A stretch of DNA of 36,327 bases from Candidatus Bathyarchaeota archaeon (GTDB lineage: Archaea > Thermoproteota > Bathyarchaeia > Bathyarchaeales > SOJC01), in contig SOJC01000100.1 of NCBI GenBank assembly GCA_004376645.1, forward strand, positions 1 to 36,327, written 5' to 3'. The notes under the pieces were generated by a model that was given only the letters and a program-made list of their open reading frames with translations, made no database searches and was not told the DNA's origin. Positions 25,781-33,084 of this stretch are shown here, in pieces. Positions within the stretch are counted from its first letter, which is position 1; each line of letters begins with the position of its first letter. The position numbers and the translations under genes are program-made.

Positions 25781-25814
25781 TGTTTTCTCTGTATTCTGTC
25801 TACCATCTGTTTTC

Positions 25815-26777
25815 ATGGTTGGTGTTTGTGTGAGTCGGAAGGTGTTGGTGGCTTTAGGTGGAAACGCGATCTTGAGGCGAGGGGAGAAGGGTACGGCTGA
25901 GAAGCAGCTTGAGAATATACGTGTGACTTGTAGGCATCTTGTGAAGTTGGTCGTGGATGGTTATGGGCTTATTATTACTCACGGTAACGGTCCCCAGGTT
26001 GGGGAGATCCTTCTTAAGAATGAGTTGTCCAAGAGTGTTTTGGCTCCTATGCCTTTGGATGTTTGCGGGGCTCAGAGTCAAGGTATGATTGGCTACATGT
26101 TGCAGCAGTCGATGAGGAATGAGATGAAGAAGGCTGCGATTGAGATACCTGTGGTCTCCCTTGTGACGCAGACTGTTGTGGATGAATGGGATGAGGCTTT
26201 CGAGAACCCTAGGAAGCCAATTGGGCTTTTCTATAGTGGTTCGGAGGCTGAAGTGCTTCGGAGAGAGAAGGGGTGGCAAATGGTTGAGGATAGTGGGAGA
26301 GGTTACAGGCGGGTGGTATCTTCGCCAGAGCCTAGGGAGATTGTGGAGTGGGAGGCGATTAAGAGGTTGTTTGAGAGCGGTGTTGTGGTTATTGCGGCTG
26401 GGGGTGGTGGAGTTCCAACAGTCATGGGAGAAGACGGTTCTCTGCGAGGGGTAGAAGCAGTTATTGATAAGGATCTGGTAGCGCAGATGCTTGCCAATTA
26501 TGTGCAGGCGGACTTCCTTCTCATGTTGACGGATGTTGAGAACGTGTTTCTCAATTATAGAAAGCCAAGTCAGGTTACCATCGATAGGATGAGTGTTGCT
26601 GAGGCGAGGCGGTATCTTCAGAAGGGTTATTTCGCTCCGGGAAGTATGGGACCTAAAGTTGAAGCAGCTATTAGATTTGTTGAAACGGGGGGAGAACGGG
26701 CTATCATAGCGTCGCTGGAGAAAGCTGTGGAAGCTTTGGCGGGGTCGGCGGGTACAACGATTCAAGGGGAAGGATAA
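25815..26777 (+). CDS. arcC: Carbamate kinase
   Basis: Amino-acid-kinase-family protein of 320 aa from ATG 25815. Signatures: ALGGNAILRRG (about 14-24), THGNGPQVGEIL, the insertion subdomain RPIGLFYS-like segment (KPIGLFYSG), AAGGGGVP, VIDKDLVAQMLA, LMLTDVENVFLNY and GSMGPKVEAA, which is the usual order in ArcC. Reaction: carbamoyl phosphate plus ADP to ATP and carbamate, or the reverse as a carbamoyl phosphate source. No arginine deiminase or ornithine carbamoyltransferase gene is nearby, so the pathway is open. The frame extends upstream to TTG 25761, but that part has no homology and contains the promoter. Confidence 0.94.
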   Translation: MVGVCVSRKVLVALGGNAILRRGEKGTAEKQLENIRVTCRHLVKLVVDGYGLIITHGNGPQVGEILLKNELSKSVLAPMPLDVCGAQSQGMIGYMLQQSMRNEMKKAAIEIPVVSLVTQTVVDEWDEAFENPRKPIGLFYSGSEAEVLRREKGWQMVEDSGRGYRRVVSSPEPREIVEWEAIKRLFESGVVVIAAGGGGVPTVMGEDGSLRGVEAVIDKDLVAQMLANYVQADFLLMLTDVENVFLNYRKPSQVTIDRMSVAEARRYLQKGYFAPGSMGPKVEAAIRFVETGGERAIIASLEKAVEALAGSAGTTIQGEG

Positions 26778-26912
26778 TGTTACTTTTCTCTCTGGGGATT
26801 AAATTCGCTGCACGCATGCAGAGTGTGTGAGAGTGAAGTTCTGTGGCTGGAAGGTCTTGTAAGGGCAAAAAACCTGTGTTGATGATGTGTCAAATATGTT
26901 AAGGTCTAAAAA

Positions 26913-26922
26913 GTTTTAAATA
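26913..26922 (+). promoter_or_regulatory. Candidate TATA box of the exported protein gene
   Basis: GTTTTAAATA with a purine-rich flank; predicted start near 26945, just before the ribosome binding sequence GGAAGG (26943-26948). Confidence 0.45.
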
Positions 26923-26957
26923 GAGATAACGCTAACTCCTTTGGAAGGTTGATTAGA

Positions 26958-27509
26958 TTGAAGGAAAAAGTCGCTTTATTCCTGCTATTGGCTTTAACGT
27001 TGATGGCTAGCTTGTGTGTGCTAGGACAAGCAGCCCCCAAAGCTACGATATATGGTTACGTTGACAAGACTCAGTATTTGAGTGGCGAAGAGGGCAAGTT
27101 GAAAATATGGATCATAAACGAAGGAGACGCAGATCTGATACTTCAGAACATCACAGTTACCTATCCTTGGAATTCGTATTTGCCTTGGGAAGGGAATGAT
27201 AGTAGAAAGACGATTGGCGCAGTGATTTTGATTGAGGGTAACACAACCTATGAATTTGACTTTACTGTACCAAGTGACGGAAGAGCTCTCGCCTATGGGA
27301 GCATTACGGTGCGGGTTGTGACTGACAAAGACACTGATGTGGCAAGCTTTGCTATAAATATCGCTAATCCACCAGTGAGTTTTAACTTGGAAGACATGGA
27401 TAACTTGATTACTCTAATCACAGTTCAGATCGTTGTCGCGATAATTGCTGCCCTAATTATTGCTGCTGCGGTCTTCCTTACAGGTCGCAGACCAACAACA
27501 GTCACCTAG
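26958..27509 (+). CDS. Exported, membrane-anchored beta-sandwich protein
   Basis: Protein of 183 aa from TTG 26958. It has a typical signal peptide (KEKVALFLLLALTLMASLCVLGQAA), then about 110 residues that read as an Ig-like or CARDB-type beta sandwich (KATIYGYVDKTQYLSGEEGK, DLILQNITVTYPW, TVPSDGRALAYGSITVRV). A C-terminal membrane helix at about 150-175 ends in a short basic tail. Family knowledge: such domains occur in archaeal S-layer-associated proteins. No specific function can be given. The TTG at 26958 is nine bases after GGAAGG; the TTG at 26949 abuts it and is less likely. A T-rich stretch follows the gene. Confidence 0.7.
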   Translation: MKEKVALFLLLALTLMASLCVLGQAAPKATIYGYVDKTQYLSGEEGKLKIWIINEGDADLILQNITVTYPWNSYLPWEGNDSRKTIGAVILIEGNTTYEFDFTVPSDGRALAYGSITVRVVTDKDTDVASFAINIANPPVSFNLEDMDNLITLITVQIVVAIIAALIIAAAVFLTGRRPTTVT

Positions 27510-27536
27510 CAGAAACAGGTGTAGCCCACCTTCAAA

Positions 27537-27551
27537 ATCTCTTCTTTTTTC
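27537..27551 (+). terminator. T-rich terminator candidate
   Basis: Pyrimidine and T run (CTCTTCTTTTTTCC) 30-40 bases after the exported-protein stop and before the metG ribosome binding site, consistent with oligo-T termination in archaea. Confidence 0.35.
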
Positions 27552-27625
27552 CGTTCAGTTTAAGTATCCTCTTGGTAGTTGTTAGAGCATCATAGGTTTG
27601 GAGGTGTAATACGCTCGGAAAAGTT

Positions 27626-29611
27626 TTGGTCACATGTGCGTGGCCTTATATCAACTATACTCCCCATCTGGGAACTATGATAGGGTCGGTTCTCTCAGCG
27701 GATGTTGTTGCTCGCTATTACCGTCTGAAGGGCGATGACGTGGTTTTTGTGAGTGGCTCAGATGAGCATGGGACTCCTATTGAGGTGGAAGCTGTCCGGC
27801 TAGGGATTTCACCGAAGAAGCTTACAGATGAGAACCACGCAAAAATTGTGGAGTTGTGGAAGAGATGGGGTATTAGCTTCGACAACTACACACGGACGGA
27901 AAGCCCGATCCATAAGGAGTTTGTGAAGAGTTTCTTTACGCGGATCTATAGGCGGGGCTATGTCTTTGCTCAGGATGTTGAGCTTCCCTTCTGTCGCAAG
28001 TGTGATCGGTTCTTGCCAGATCGGTTTGTGCAAGGTGTCTGCCCTAAATGTGGAGCTGAGGGAGCCCGTGGAGATCAATGTGAAAAATGTGACTGTCTTT
28101 TGGAGCCGGCAAAACTTGTTGATCCTGTCTGCGCTGTGTGTGGGTCTTCTCCTGTTATGAGGAAGGTGAAGCATTGGTATTTCGACCTAGCGAAGTTCTC
28201 TGGGGGTCTTTGCAAGTTTTTGGAGGAGAATGAGAGGTTGTCTCAGAACGCTAGGAAGTTTAGTTTGAACTTTATAGGGGGGGGTCTTAAGCCTAGATCT
28301 TTGACTAGGGATAATAAGTGGGGGATTCCAGCGCCTTTCCCGGGTGCGGAGGATAAGACTATCTATGTGTGGGTTGAAGCCGTCTTGGGATATGTTTCCG
28401 CGACTATCGAGTATTTTAGAGGTCGTGGGGAGGAGGAGAGGTGGAAGGAGTTTTGGTTCGATGGGGATGCGAAGACTCTTTACTTCATTGGGAAGGATAA
28501 CATTCCCTTTCACACAATTATTCTTCCTGCTCTCCTCCTTGCGAGTGGAGAAGGCTTCAACTTGCCGTGGAGTGTTTCTTCAACGGAGTTTTTGCAGTTT
28601 AAGGGTGAAAGTTTCTCTAAGAGTCGTAGGATTGGCATTTGGATTGATGAGGCTTTGGAGTTGTTCCAGGCGGATTATTGGAGGTACTTTCTTGTTTCAA
28701 CGAGGCCGGAGTCGAAGGATACTGATTTTTCTTGGGGGGTCTTTATTGAGAGGGTGAACTCTGATCTCAATGACACTTTGGGGAACTTTGTTCATAGAAC
28801 TCTCACATTCATCGGCAGATATTTCGATGGGAGGGTGCCTGACGGGGCTGATCTTGGCGACAGGGATAGAGAGGTCTTGCAATCTGTGCGCGAGTTGGTT
28901 GAGAGAGTGGCGAAGGAGTTGGAGGATTGTAAGCTTCAGGAGGCCTTGAGGACAGTTGTTGATGTCAGCCGGTTGGGAAACAGGTATTTTCATGAGAGGG
29001 CGCCGTGGAAGCTCATCAAGACTGATAGGGATGAGGCGGCGAAGGTTCTTTATGTAGCGGTTCAACTTGTCAAGACCTTGGCGATTGTTTTAAGTCCGTT
29101 TATGCCCTTCACGGCTGAGAGGATCTCCGCGCTTCTCAACTTGGTAGAGGATCAACGGAGAGGCTGGGAGGAAGCGGTAAAGCTTTTACCGTCCAATCAT
29201 GAGATAGGTAAGGCTGAGCCCTTGTTTGAGAAGATAATGGTTGATGGAGAGGAGTTGCAGGTTAGGTTGGAGAAAGCGAAGTCGTCAACGATAACTTTTG
29301 AGGAGTTCCTAAAGCTTGATTTGCGGGTGGGGGAGATTGTAGAGGCTGAGATGGTTCCGAAGTCTAAGAGTCTTGTGAGGCTTGGGATCGATGTTGGCGG
29401 TGGCGTTGTGAAGCAGGCTGTGGCAGGGATTGCAGGGCAGTATGAGCTTAAGCAGCTTTTAGGCTTGAAGGTGGCGGTTTTGGCTAATTTGGAGCCGAAG
29501 CGTATCTTCGGTTTGGACTCTGAGGTGATGATCTTGGCAGCAGAAGACGGTGGGAACATTTCCATTTTGATGCCTGACAAGCCGGTTAAATCGGGTAGTA
29601 AGATAAAGTGA
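27626..29611 (+). CDS. metG: Methionyl-tRNA synthetase with C-terminal tRNA-binding domain
   Basis: Class I synthetase charging methionine to tRNA. From TTG 27626 it has 661 aa: VTCAWPYINYTPHLGT (HIGH-type signature at residues 14-17), two zinc knuckles made of four CxxC pairs (CRKC, CPKC, CEKC, CAVC), the FSKSR form of KMSKS, an anticodon helical bundle, and an EMAP/Trbp111-type OB domain from about residue 555 (DLRVGEIVEAE). Start problem: the only canonical start, TTG 27626, is about 20 bases from the perfect GGAGGTG at 27600-27606. The frame is open upstream to a stop at 27593-27595, and an ACG at 27611 sits six bases after GGAGG; initiating there would add five residues that fit the family N-terminus. 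The PHP gene follows after 7 bases. Confidence 0.95.
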   Translation: MVTCAWPYINYTPHLGTMIGSVLSADVVARYYRLKGDDVVFVSGSDEHGTPIEVEAVRLGISPKKLTDENHAKIVELWKRWGISFDNYTRTESPIHKEFVKSFFTRIYRRGYVFAQDVELPFCRKCDRFLPDRFVQGVCPKCGAEGARGDQCEKCDCLLEPAKLVDPVCAVCGSSPVMRKVKHWYFDLAKFSGGLCKFLEENERLSQNARKFSLNFIGGGLKPRSLTRDNKWGIPAPFPGAEDKTIYVWVEAVLGYVSATIEYFRGRGEEERWKEFWFDGDAKTLYFIGKDNIPFHTIILPALLLASGEGFNLPWSVSSTEFLQFKGESFSKSRRIGIWIDEALELFQADYWRYFLVSTRPESKDTDFSWGVFIERVNSDLNDTLGNFVHRTLTFIGRYFDGRVPDGADLGDRDREVLQSVRELVERVAKELEDCKLQEALRTVVDVSRLGNRYFHERAPWKLIKTDRDEAAKVLYVAVQLVKTLAIVLSPFMPFTAERISALLNLVEDQRRGWEEAVKLLPSNHEIGKAEPLFEKIMVDGEELQVRLEKAKSSTITFEEFLKLDLRVGEIVEAEMVPKSKSLVRLGIDVGGGVVKQAVAGIAGQYELKQLLGLKVAVLANLEPKRIFGLDSEVMILAAEDGGNISILMPDKPVKSGSKIK

Positions 29612-29618
29612 ACGTACT

Positions 29619-30269
29619 GTGCCTCTGAGAATCGACTTGCACGTGCACACTGTGCACTCCGTTGATTCTTTCATTACAGCGAAGGAGTTAGCTTTCTTCA
29701 TGAAGAAACGAGGGTTAGACGGAGTCGCCATAACTGATCATGACACGGTTAGTGGTTTTAGGGAATTTAGGAAGAAGCTTGACATGCTTCTTATTCCAGG
29801 AGTTGAGGTTTCTACAGGTCAGGGACACGTTTTAGGTATTGGCGTGGAGAGAATGGTTGAGGCTGGGCTGTCTTTTGCGGAGACGATTGATCTCATTCAT
29901 GATGCCGGTGGCTTAGCGATAGTTGCTCATCCCACTGCGTTCTTCAAGGGAATCCCGGAGGAAAGATTGGATGAAGGGTTTGACGGGATGGAAGTAGTTA
30001 ACGCTTCTGCTGTACCCTTCCATTATTCGGTGCGGAAGAACAGGATGCTGGCGGTTAAGCTTGATCTTCCTCAGACTGGAGGGAGCGATGCCCATTATGG
30101 GCCGGAGGTGGGGATGGGATATTCTTTGGTGGATGCAGATGGAGAAGTTGATGAGGTTATCGGGGCGATTAGGAGGGGGGCAGTGAAGCCCTTTGGTAGG
30201 GGTATTCCTTGGAGTACGAGGGTGAAAAGAGGGTTCTACAATTTTAAGAGGTTAGTGGGGAAGCTTTAG
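29619..30269 (+). CDS. PHP-domain metal-dependent phosphoesterase
   Basis: PHP domain protein of 216 aa. Metal-ligand motifs are complete and in order: DLHVHT (6-11), the TDHD of VAITDHDT, GVEVS, IVAHP and GSDAH. Family knowledge: stand-alone PHP proteins hydrolyse small phosphate esters or nucleotides (3',5'-nucleoside bisphosphate phosphatase, histidinol phosphatase and others); this length without a C-terminal extension does not settle the substrate. GTG 29619 lies 7 bases after metG, so the two are probably co-transcribed. Its stop overlaps that of the convergent FtsZ-like gene by four bases. Confidence 0.9.
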   Translation: MPLRIDLHVHTVHSVDSFITAKELAFFMKKRGLDGVAITDHDTVSGFREFRKKLDMLLIPGVEVSTGQGHVLGIGVERMVEAGLSFAETIDLIHDAGGLAIVAHPTAFFKGIPEERLDEGFDGMEVVNASAVPFHYSVRKNRMLAVKLDLPQTGGSDAHYGPEVGMGYSLVDADGEVDEVIGAIRRGAVKPFGRGIPWSTRVKRGFYNFKRLVGKL

Positions 30270-31321
30270 AAGTTTTCCAGTTGGTGTAGATCTAGATCTA
30301 TTGGTAGTTTTTTCTCTCGTGTTGAGTAGGGTTCTAGGTTGAAGAGTTGTGGTGTTATGGTGCTTAGGTTTGTGGTGGGGTTTGGTGGGTTGATTCCGGT
30401 TATGATGACGGTGACTCTGAATCTGCCGTTGAGTTCAGGGTCTACTTTGGCGCCCCAGATTAGGGAGTTGCTTCTCATGCTTTCAGTTATGAAGCTCTGC
30501 AGGTGATCGACTTCATCGACTGTTATGGATCTGTTGCCTGTGACGTGCACTATTGTGTGGAGGGGTTCCGCAGGGTTGGTGTTGATTAGTGGGTTGTGTA
30601 GGGTGTTGCAGGCTGCTTCTTCCGCGTTGTTTAGGGTGGTTGACTCTCCAATTCCTACTAGTGCGGCTCCGCCTTTCTCGAAGAGGGTTCCGATGGTGAC
30701 GGGGTTGTCCTGGTTTGGGTTTGAGAGGACTTCGATCATGCTCTTTATTATTGTAGCTGAGACTTGTTGGCTGATTGGCTTAGTTTCTTCTGTTGGAATT
30801 TGAGGTAGCTGCTGTTTTAGTGTTTTGTCGTCGATTAGTATTGTCGTGTCCCATTGTTGTCTGAATTTGACAAGTTTAGATTTGCTTTCTGCGTTTTGTG
30901 GGGGTGTTGTTATTACGCCTACTATTGTCGTGTCTTTTCTTTGCGCGGCTTGTGTGATGACTGTTGCGATTTCGCATTCTGTGTTGTTTTCTAGGTTGGT
31001 GGTGAGGAATATGATGTCTGTTTTGTCGAGTATGGTTTCTAGTTTGGGGGGTGTTGTGGTCTGGTTGGCGGGTTTGATGTTGATTAGTATTTTGTGGTTT
31101 GCGTGTGAGTTGTTTATTAGTTTGGGGTTTGTGGTGATGATTGCTGTGGGGGTTGTTGTGGGTTTTGTTTTTGTTAGTTGTGTGATTGTTTGGTTGCCGT
31201 GTTCGCTGATGCCGATGATGAGGGTTTTGGGGTGGGTTGGTTGTTGTGTGGTGTCGGCTTGTCTGAGGGTGCCTTGCCATCTTGGTTGTAAGGCTTTGTT
31301 AGTTTGTTTTTTGCCAGCCAT
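30266..31321 (-). CDS. Degenerate FtsZ/tubulin-superfamily protein lacking GTPase motifs
   Basis: Protein of 351 aa that follows FtsZ along most of its length. Recognisable counterparts are TLIIGISEHGN (first nucleotide loop, 33-43), TAIITTNPKLINNSHANHKI (59-78, as in the A-x-N-T-D-x-x-x-L region), DIIFLTTNLENNTECEIATV (102-121), TIVGVITTPPQ, and the C-terminal domain GGAALVGIGES (217-227), IVHVTGNRSITVDEV and FRVTVIITGINPP (301-313). The tubulin signature GGGTGSG is replaced by ENNTECE (111-117), and the NxDxxD catalytic T7 loop is lost (DNPVTIGTLFEKGG, 205-218). GTP binding and hydrolysis as in FtsZ are therefore unlikely. The first 30 residues are polar, and no FtsZ-type C-terminal peptide is obvious. 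The coding strand is strongly A/C-rich, giving many Thr, Asn and Pro. It overlaps the upstream RHH gene; GGGAGAGG precedes the ATG. Confidence 0.82.
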   Translation of the reverse strand: MAGKKQTNKALQPRWQGTLRQADTTQQPTHPKTLIIGISEHGNQTITQLTKTKPTTTPTAIITTNPKLINNSHANHKILINIKPANQTTTPPKLETILDKTDIIFLTTNLENNTECEIATVITQAAQRKDTTIVGVITTPPQNAESKSKLVKFRQQWDTTILIDDKTLKQQLPQIPTEETKPISQQVSATIIKSMIEVLSNPNQDNPVTIGTLFEKGGAALVGIGESTTLNNAEEAACNTLHNPLINTNPAEPLHTIVHVTGNRSITVDEVDHLQSFITESMRSNSLIWGAKVDPELNGRFRVTVIITGINPPNPTTNLSTITPQLFNLEPYSTREKKLPIDLDLHQLENF

Positions 31322-31469
31322 TTCTATTCCTCTCCCAAACCTCTGTGGTTAGCATGTCTCTTATGGCGTTGCGTATTGCTTCTGCCCTGTTTGGGTAAAA
31401 TTGCTCGTTTACAAGTCGGTCGAGTGCTCGTAGGTATGGTTCGGGGAGATATAGGGTGATGAGTTTTAT
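31299..31469 (-). CDS. Ribbon-helix-helix (CopG/CdrS-like) regulator with non-canonical start
   Basis: Short protein of about 56 aa read from ATA 31469. The sequence LITLYLPEPYLRALDRLV followed by YPNRAEAIRNAIRDML is a textbook ribbon-helix-helix DNA-binding fold, the type found next to ftsZ genes in archaea; haloarchaeal CdrS, in the cdrS-ftsZ2 operon, is the named example. It overlaps the FtsZ-like gene by 23 bases, so the two are co-transcribed. In this frame there is no ATG, GTG or TTG between the upstream TAG and the conserved domain. AGGAGG at 31479-31484 is followed by ACA (31472) and ATA (31469), suggesting initiation at ATA or another rare codon. No frameshift is visible inside the domain. 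Confidence 0.75.
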   Translation of the reverse strand: MKLITLYLPEPYLRALDRLVNEQFYPNRAEAIRNAIRDMLTTEVWERNRNGWQKTN

Positions 31470-31521
31470 TGTTTTTTGCCTCCTTTTCCTTTCTGGGGGT
31501 GTGGTGTTGTTGAATGGTGTT

Positions 31522-31573
31522 TTGCAGTTATATCTCTATATAACATACTGCAAACATGCTTCAAACATGTTTG
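31522..31573 (-). promoter_or_regulatory. Promoter-operator of the RHH/FtsZ-like operon
   Basis: The inverted repeat GTTATAT-CTCT-ATATAAC (31527-31533 and 31538-31544) contains the TATA box, with outer arms TTGCA (31522-31526) and TGCAA (31549-31553). Next to it are the half site CAAACATG (31551-31558) and a perfect 12-base palindrome CAAACATGTTTG (31562-31573). RHH proteins bind as dimers to such symmetric sites, so self-repression by the encoded regulator is the simplest reading; that is inference. Confidence 0.55.
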
Positions 31574-31686
31574 TGTTTCCGCTTTTAAGACTTTCCCCTG
31601 TTTCCTATCTCTGTTCGTGTTAAAGGCTCTGGAGTGAAGAATGTTTATGTTTTTGTTTGTGACTTAAAGATGTAAATTTTGATGAT

Positions 31687-32976
31687 GTGGCTTCTGTGCG
31701 AGTGTACGTCAAAGGCTTCGGTTGTTCAAGTAGCATCGCAGACGCAGAGGTCCTCGCTGGTTGTCTTGGGAGGGCTGGGCATACTTTGGTTGGGGGTTCT
31801 GAGATGGCTGAGGTGTTGGTGTATAATACTTGTGCGGTTAAGGGTCCTACTGAGAATCGTATGATTAGTCTTTTGAAGAAGGTGTCGGAGGGGCAGAAGC
31901 TTGTTGTGGCGGGGTGTTTGCCTCTCATTAACTTTGAGAGGTTGAGGAGAGAGGTTTCTTTTGACGGGGTTGTGGGCCCGGCTTTTGGGGAGGGTATTGT
32001 GGAGGTTGTGGAGATGGTTGCTTCGGGGGGACGGGTTGTACGGTTGGGTGGGGATCTGGTTAGGGTGCCTCCTGTTGATCTGCCTCGCAAGCGTGTTAAT
32101 TTGAGGATCGGTATTGTTCCGATAAGTTATGGCTGTTTGGGTTCTTGTAGTTATTGTTGTGTGCGGTTTGCTCGTGGGAAGTTGAGGAGTTACGGGATTC
32201 GGGATGTTGTGGGGAGGGTTGAGAGGGATGTTGCTGAGGGGGTGCGGGAGATCTGGTTGACGTCTCAGGATACTGCAGCTTATGGGATGGATCTTGGCAC
32301 CTGTCTGCCTGAGTTGCTGGAGGCTGTTTGTGGTGTTGAGGGGGAGTTCTTTGTTCGTGTTGGTATGATGACTGTGAATAACTTGTTGGGTTTCTTGGAT
32401 GAGTTGTTGGAGGTGTTTCGTGATGGGAAGGTGTTCAAGTTTCTGCATCTGCCGGTTCAGAGTGGTGATGATCAGGTTTTGAAGGGGATGAACCGGTTTT
32501 ATTCGAGAGATGATTTTGTTGGGGTAGTTGAGGGGTTTAGGAGGGTTTTTCCTTGGTCTACTGTGATGACTGATGTGATTGTTGGGTTTCCAGGGGAATG
32601 TGAGGAGGCGTTTAAGCGTAGTTGCAGGTTGGTTGAGGAGGTTAAGCCGGATGTTGTGAATGTTTCAAAGTTTTTTGGGAGGCCTGGGACCGCGGCTTTG
32701 GATATGGAGTTACAGGTTGACGGGTTGGCTGTGAAGGGGAGGAGTCGTGTCTTGTCGGATCTGGTGCGGAGGGTTGCTTTGGAATGTAATAGGAGGTGGG
32801 TGGGTTGGAGAGGGCGGATCTTGGTTGACGAGGTTGGTAAGGGTGATTGTGTGGTGGGACGGAATTCTGCGTATAAGCCTGTTGTGGTTGCGGGTGCGAG
32901 GGGGTTGTTGGGGAAGTTTGTTTCGGTGGAGGTTGTTGATGCTTTTCAATCTTATCTTAAGGGTGAGATTGTCTGA
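31687..32976 (+). CDS. Methylthiotransferase, tRNA t6A37 (MtaB/CDKAL1 type), radical SAM
   Basis: MiaB-family enzyme of 429 aa. The N-terminal UPF0004 domain holds its cluster cysteines at 13 (GFGCSSS), 49 (NTCAVKG) and 77 (AGCLP). The radical SAM cluster is GCLGSCSYC (150, 154, 157). HLPVQSGDD and IVGFPGE follow, and a C-terminal TRAM domain begins near residue 365 (GRILVDEVGKGD). Family knowledge: archaeal and eukaryotic e-type members convert t6A37 to ms2t6A in tRNAs reading ANN codons. The usual Asn of the GCxxN motif is Ser16 here, a mild deviation. The start is GTG 31687 or GTG 31696. The coding strand is extremely G+T-rich. Divergent from the RHH/FtsZ-like operon. Confidence 0.93.
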   Translation: MASVRVYVKGFGCSSSIADAEVLAGCLGRAGHTLVGGSEMAEVLVYNTCAVKGPTENRMISLLKKVSEGQKLVVAGCLPLINFERLRREVSFDGVVGPAFGEGIVEVVEMVASGGRVVRLGGDLVRVPPVDLPRKRVNLRIGIVPISYGCLGSCSYCCVRFARGKLRSYGIRDVVGRVERDVAEGVREIWLTSQDTAAYGMDLGTCLPELLEAVCGVEGEFFVRVGMMTVNNLLGFLDELLEVFRDGKVFKFLHLPVQSGDDQVLKGMNRFYSRDDFVGVVEGFRRVFPWSTVMTDVIVGFPGECEEAFKRSCRLVEEVKPDVVNVSKFFGRPGTAALDMELQVDGLAVKGRSRVLSDLVRRVALECNRRWVGWRGRILVDEVGKGDCVVGRNSAYKPVVVAGARGLLGKFVSVEVVDAFQSYLKGEIV

Positions 32977-33024
32977 GTAGGGTCTGGAAGCGCCTGTTTT
33001 CTTGTTGGGGAACGGTTTAAAGAA

Positions 33025-33036
33025 GGTTTAAATATT
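33025..33036 (+). promoter_or_regulatory. Candidate TATA box of the first winged-helix gene
   Basis: GGTTTAAATATT in an A+T-rich stretch, about 60 bases upstream of GTG 33085. A second A+T patch at 33051-33060 (GTTAATATAT) could be an alternative. Confidence 0.4.
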
Positions 33037-33084
33037 CTCGTATATCTGTAGTTAATATATATTGGGAAGCGAGAAAGGGGTTTA

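Noticed and set aside
25674-25814. Cobalamin riboswitch controlling nrdJ
   Set aside because: The shared upstream region of about 140 bases is short and shows no B12-box-like sequence.
25854-26765. 303-codon open frame antisense to carbamate kinase
   Set aside because: Lies wholly opposite a clear carbamate kinase; its Asn/His/Thr/Pro-rich translation is what a G+T-skewed sense strand produces. No ribosome binding site or homology.
31726-32448. 240-codon open frame antisense to the methylthiotransferase
   Set aside because: Same cause: strand skew removes stop codons on the complementary strand; composition is not protein-like.
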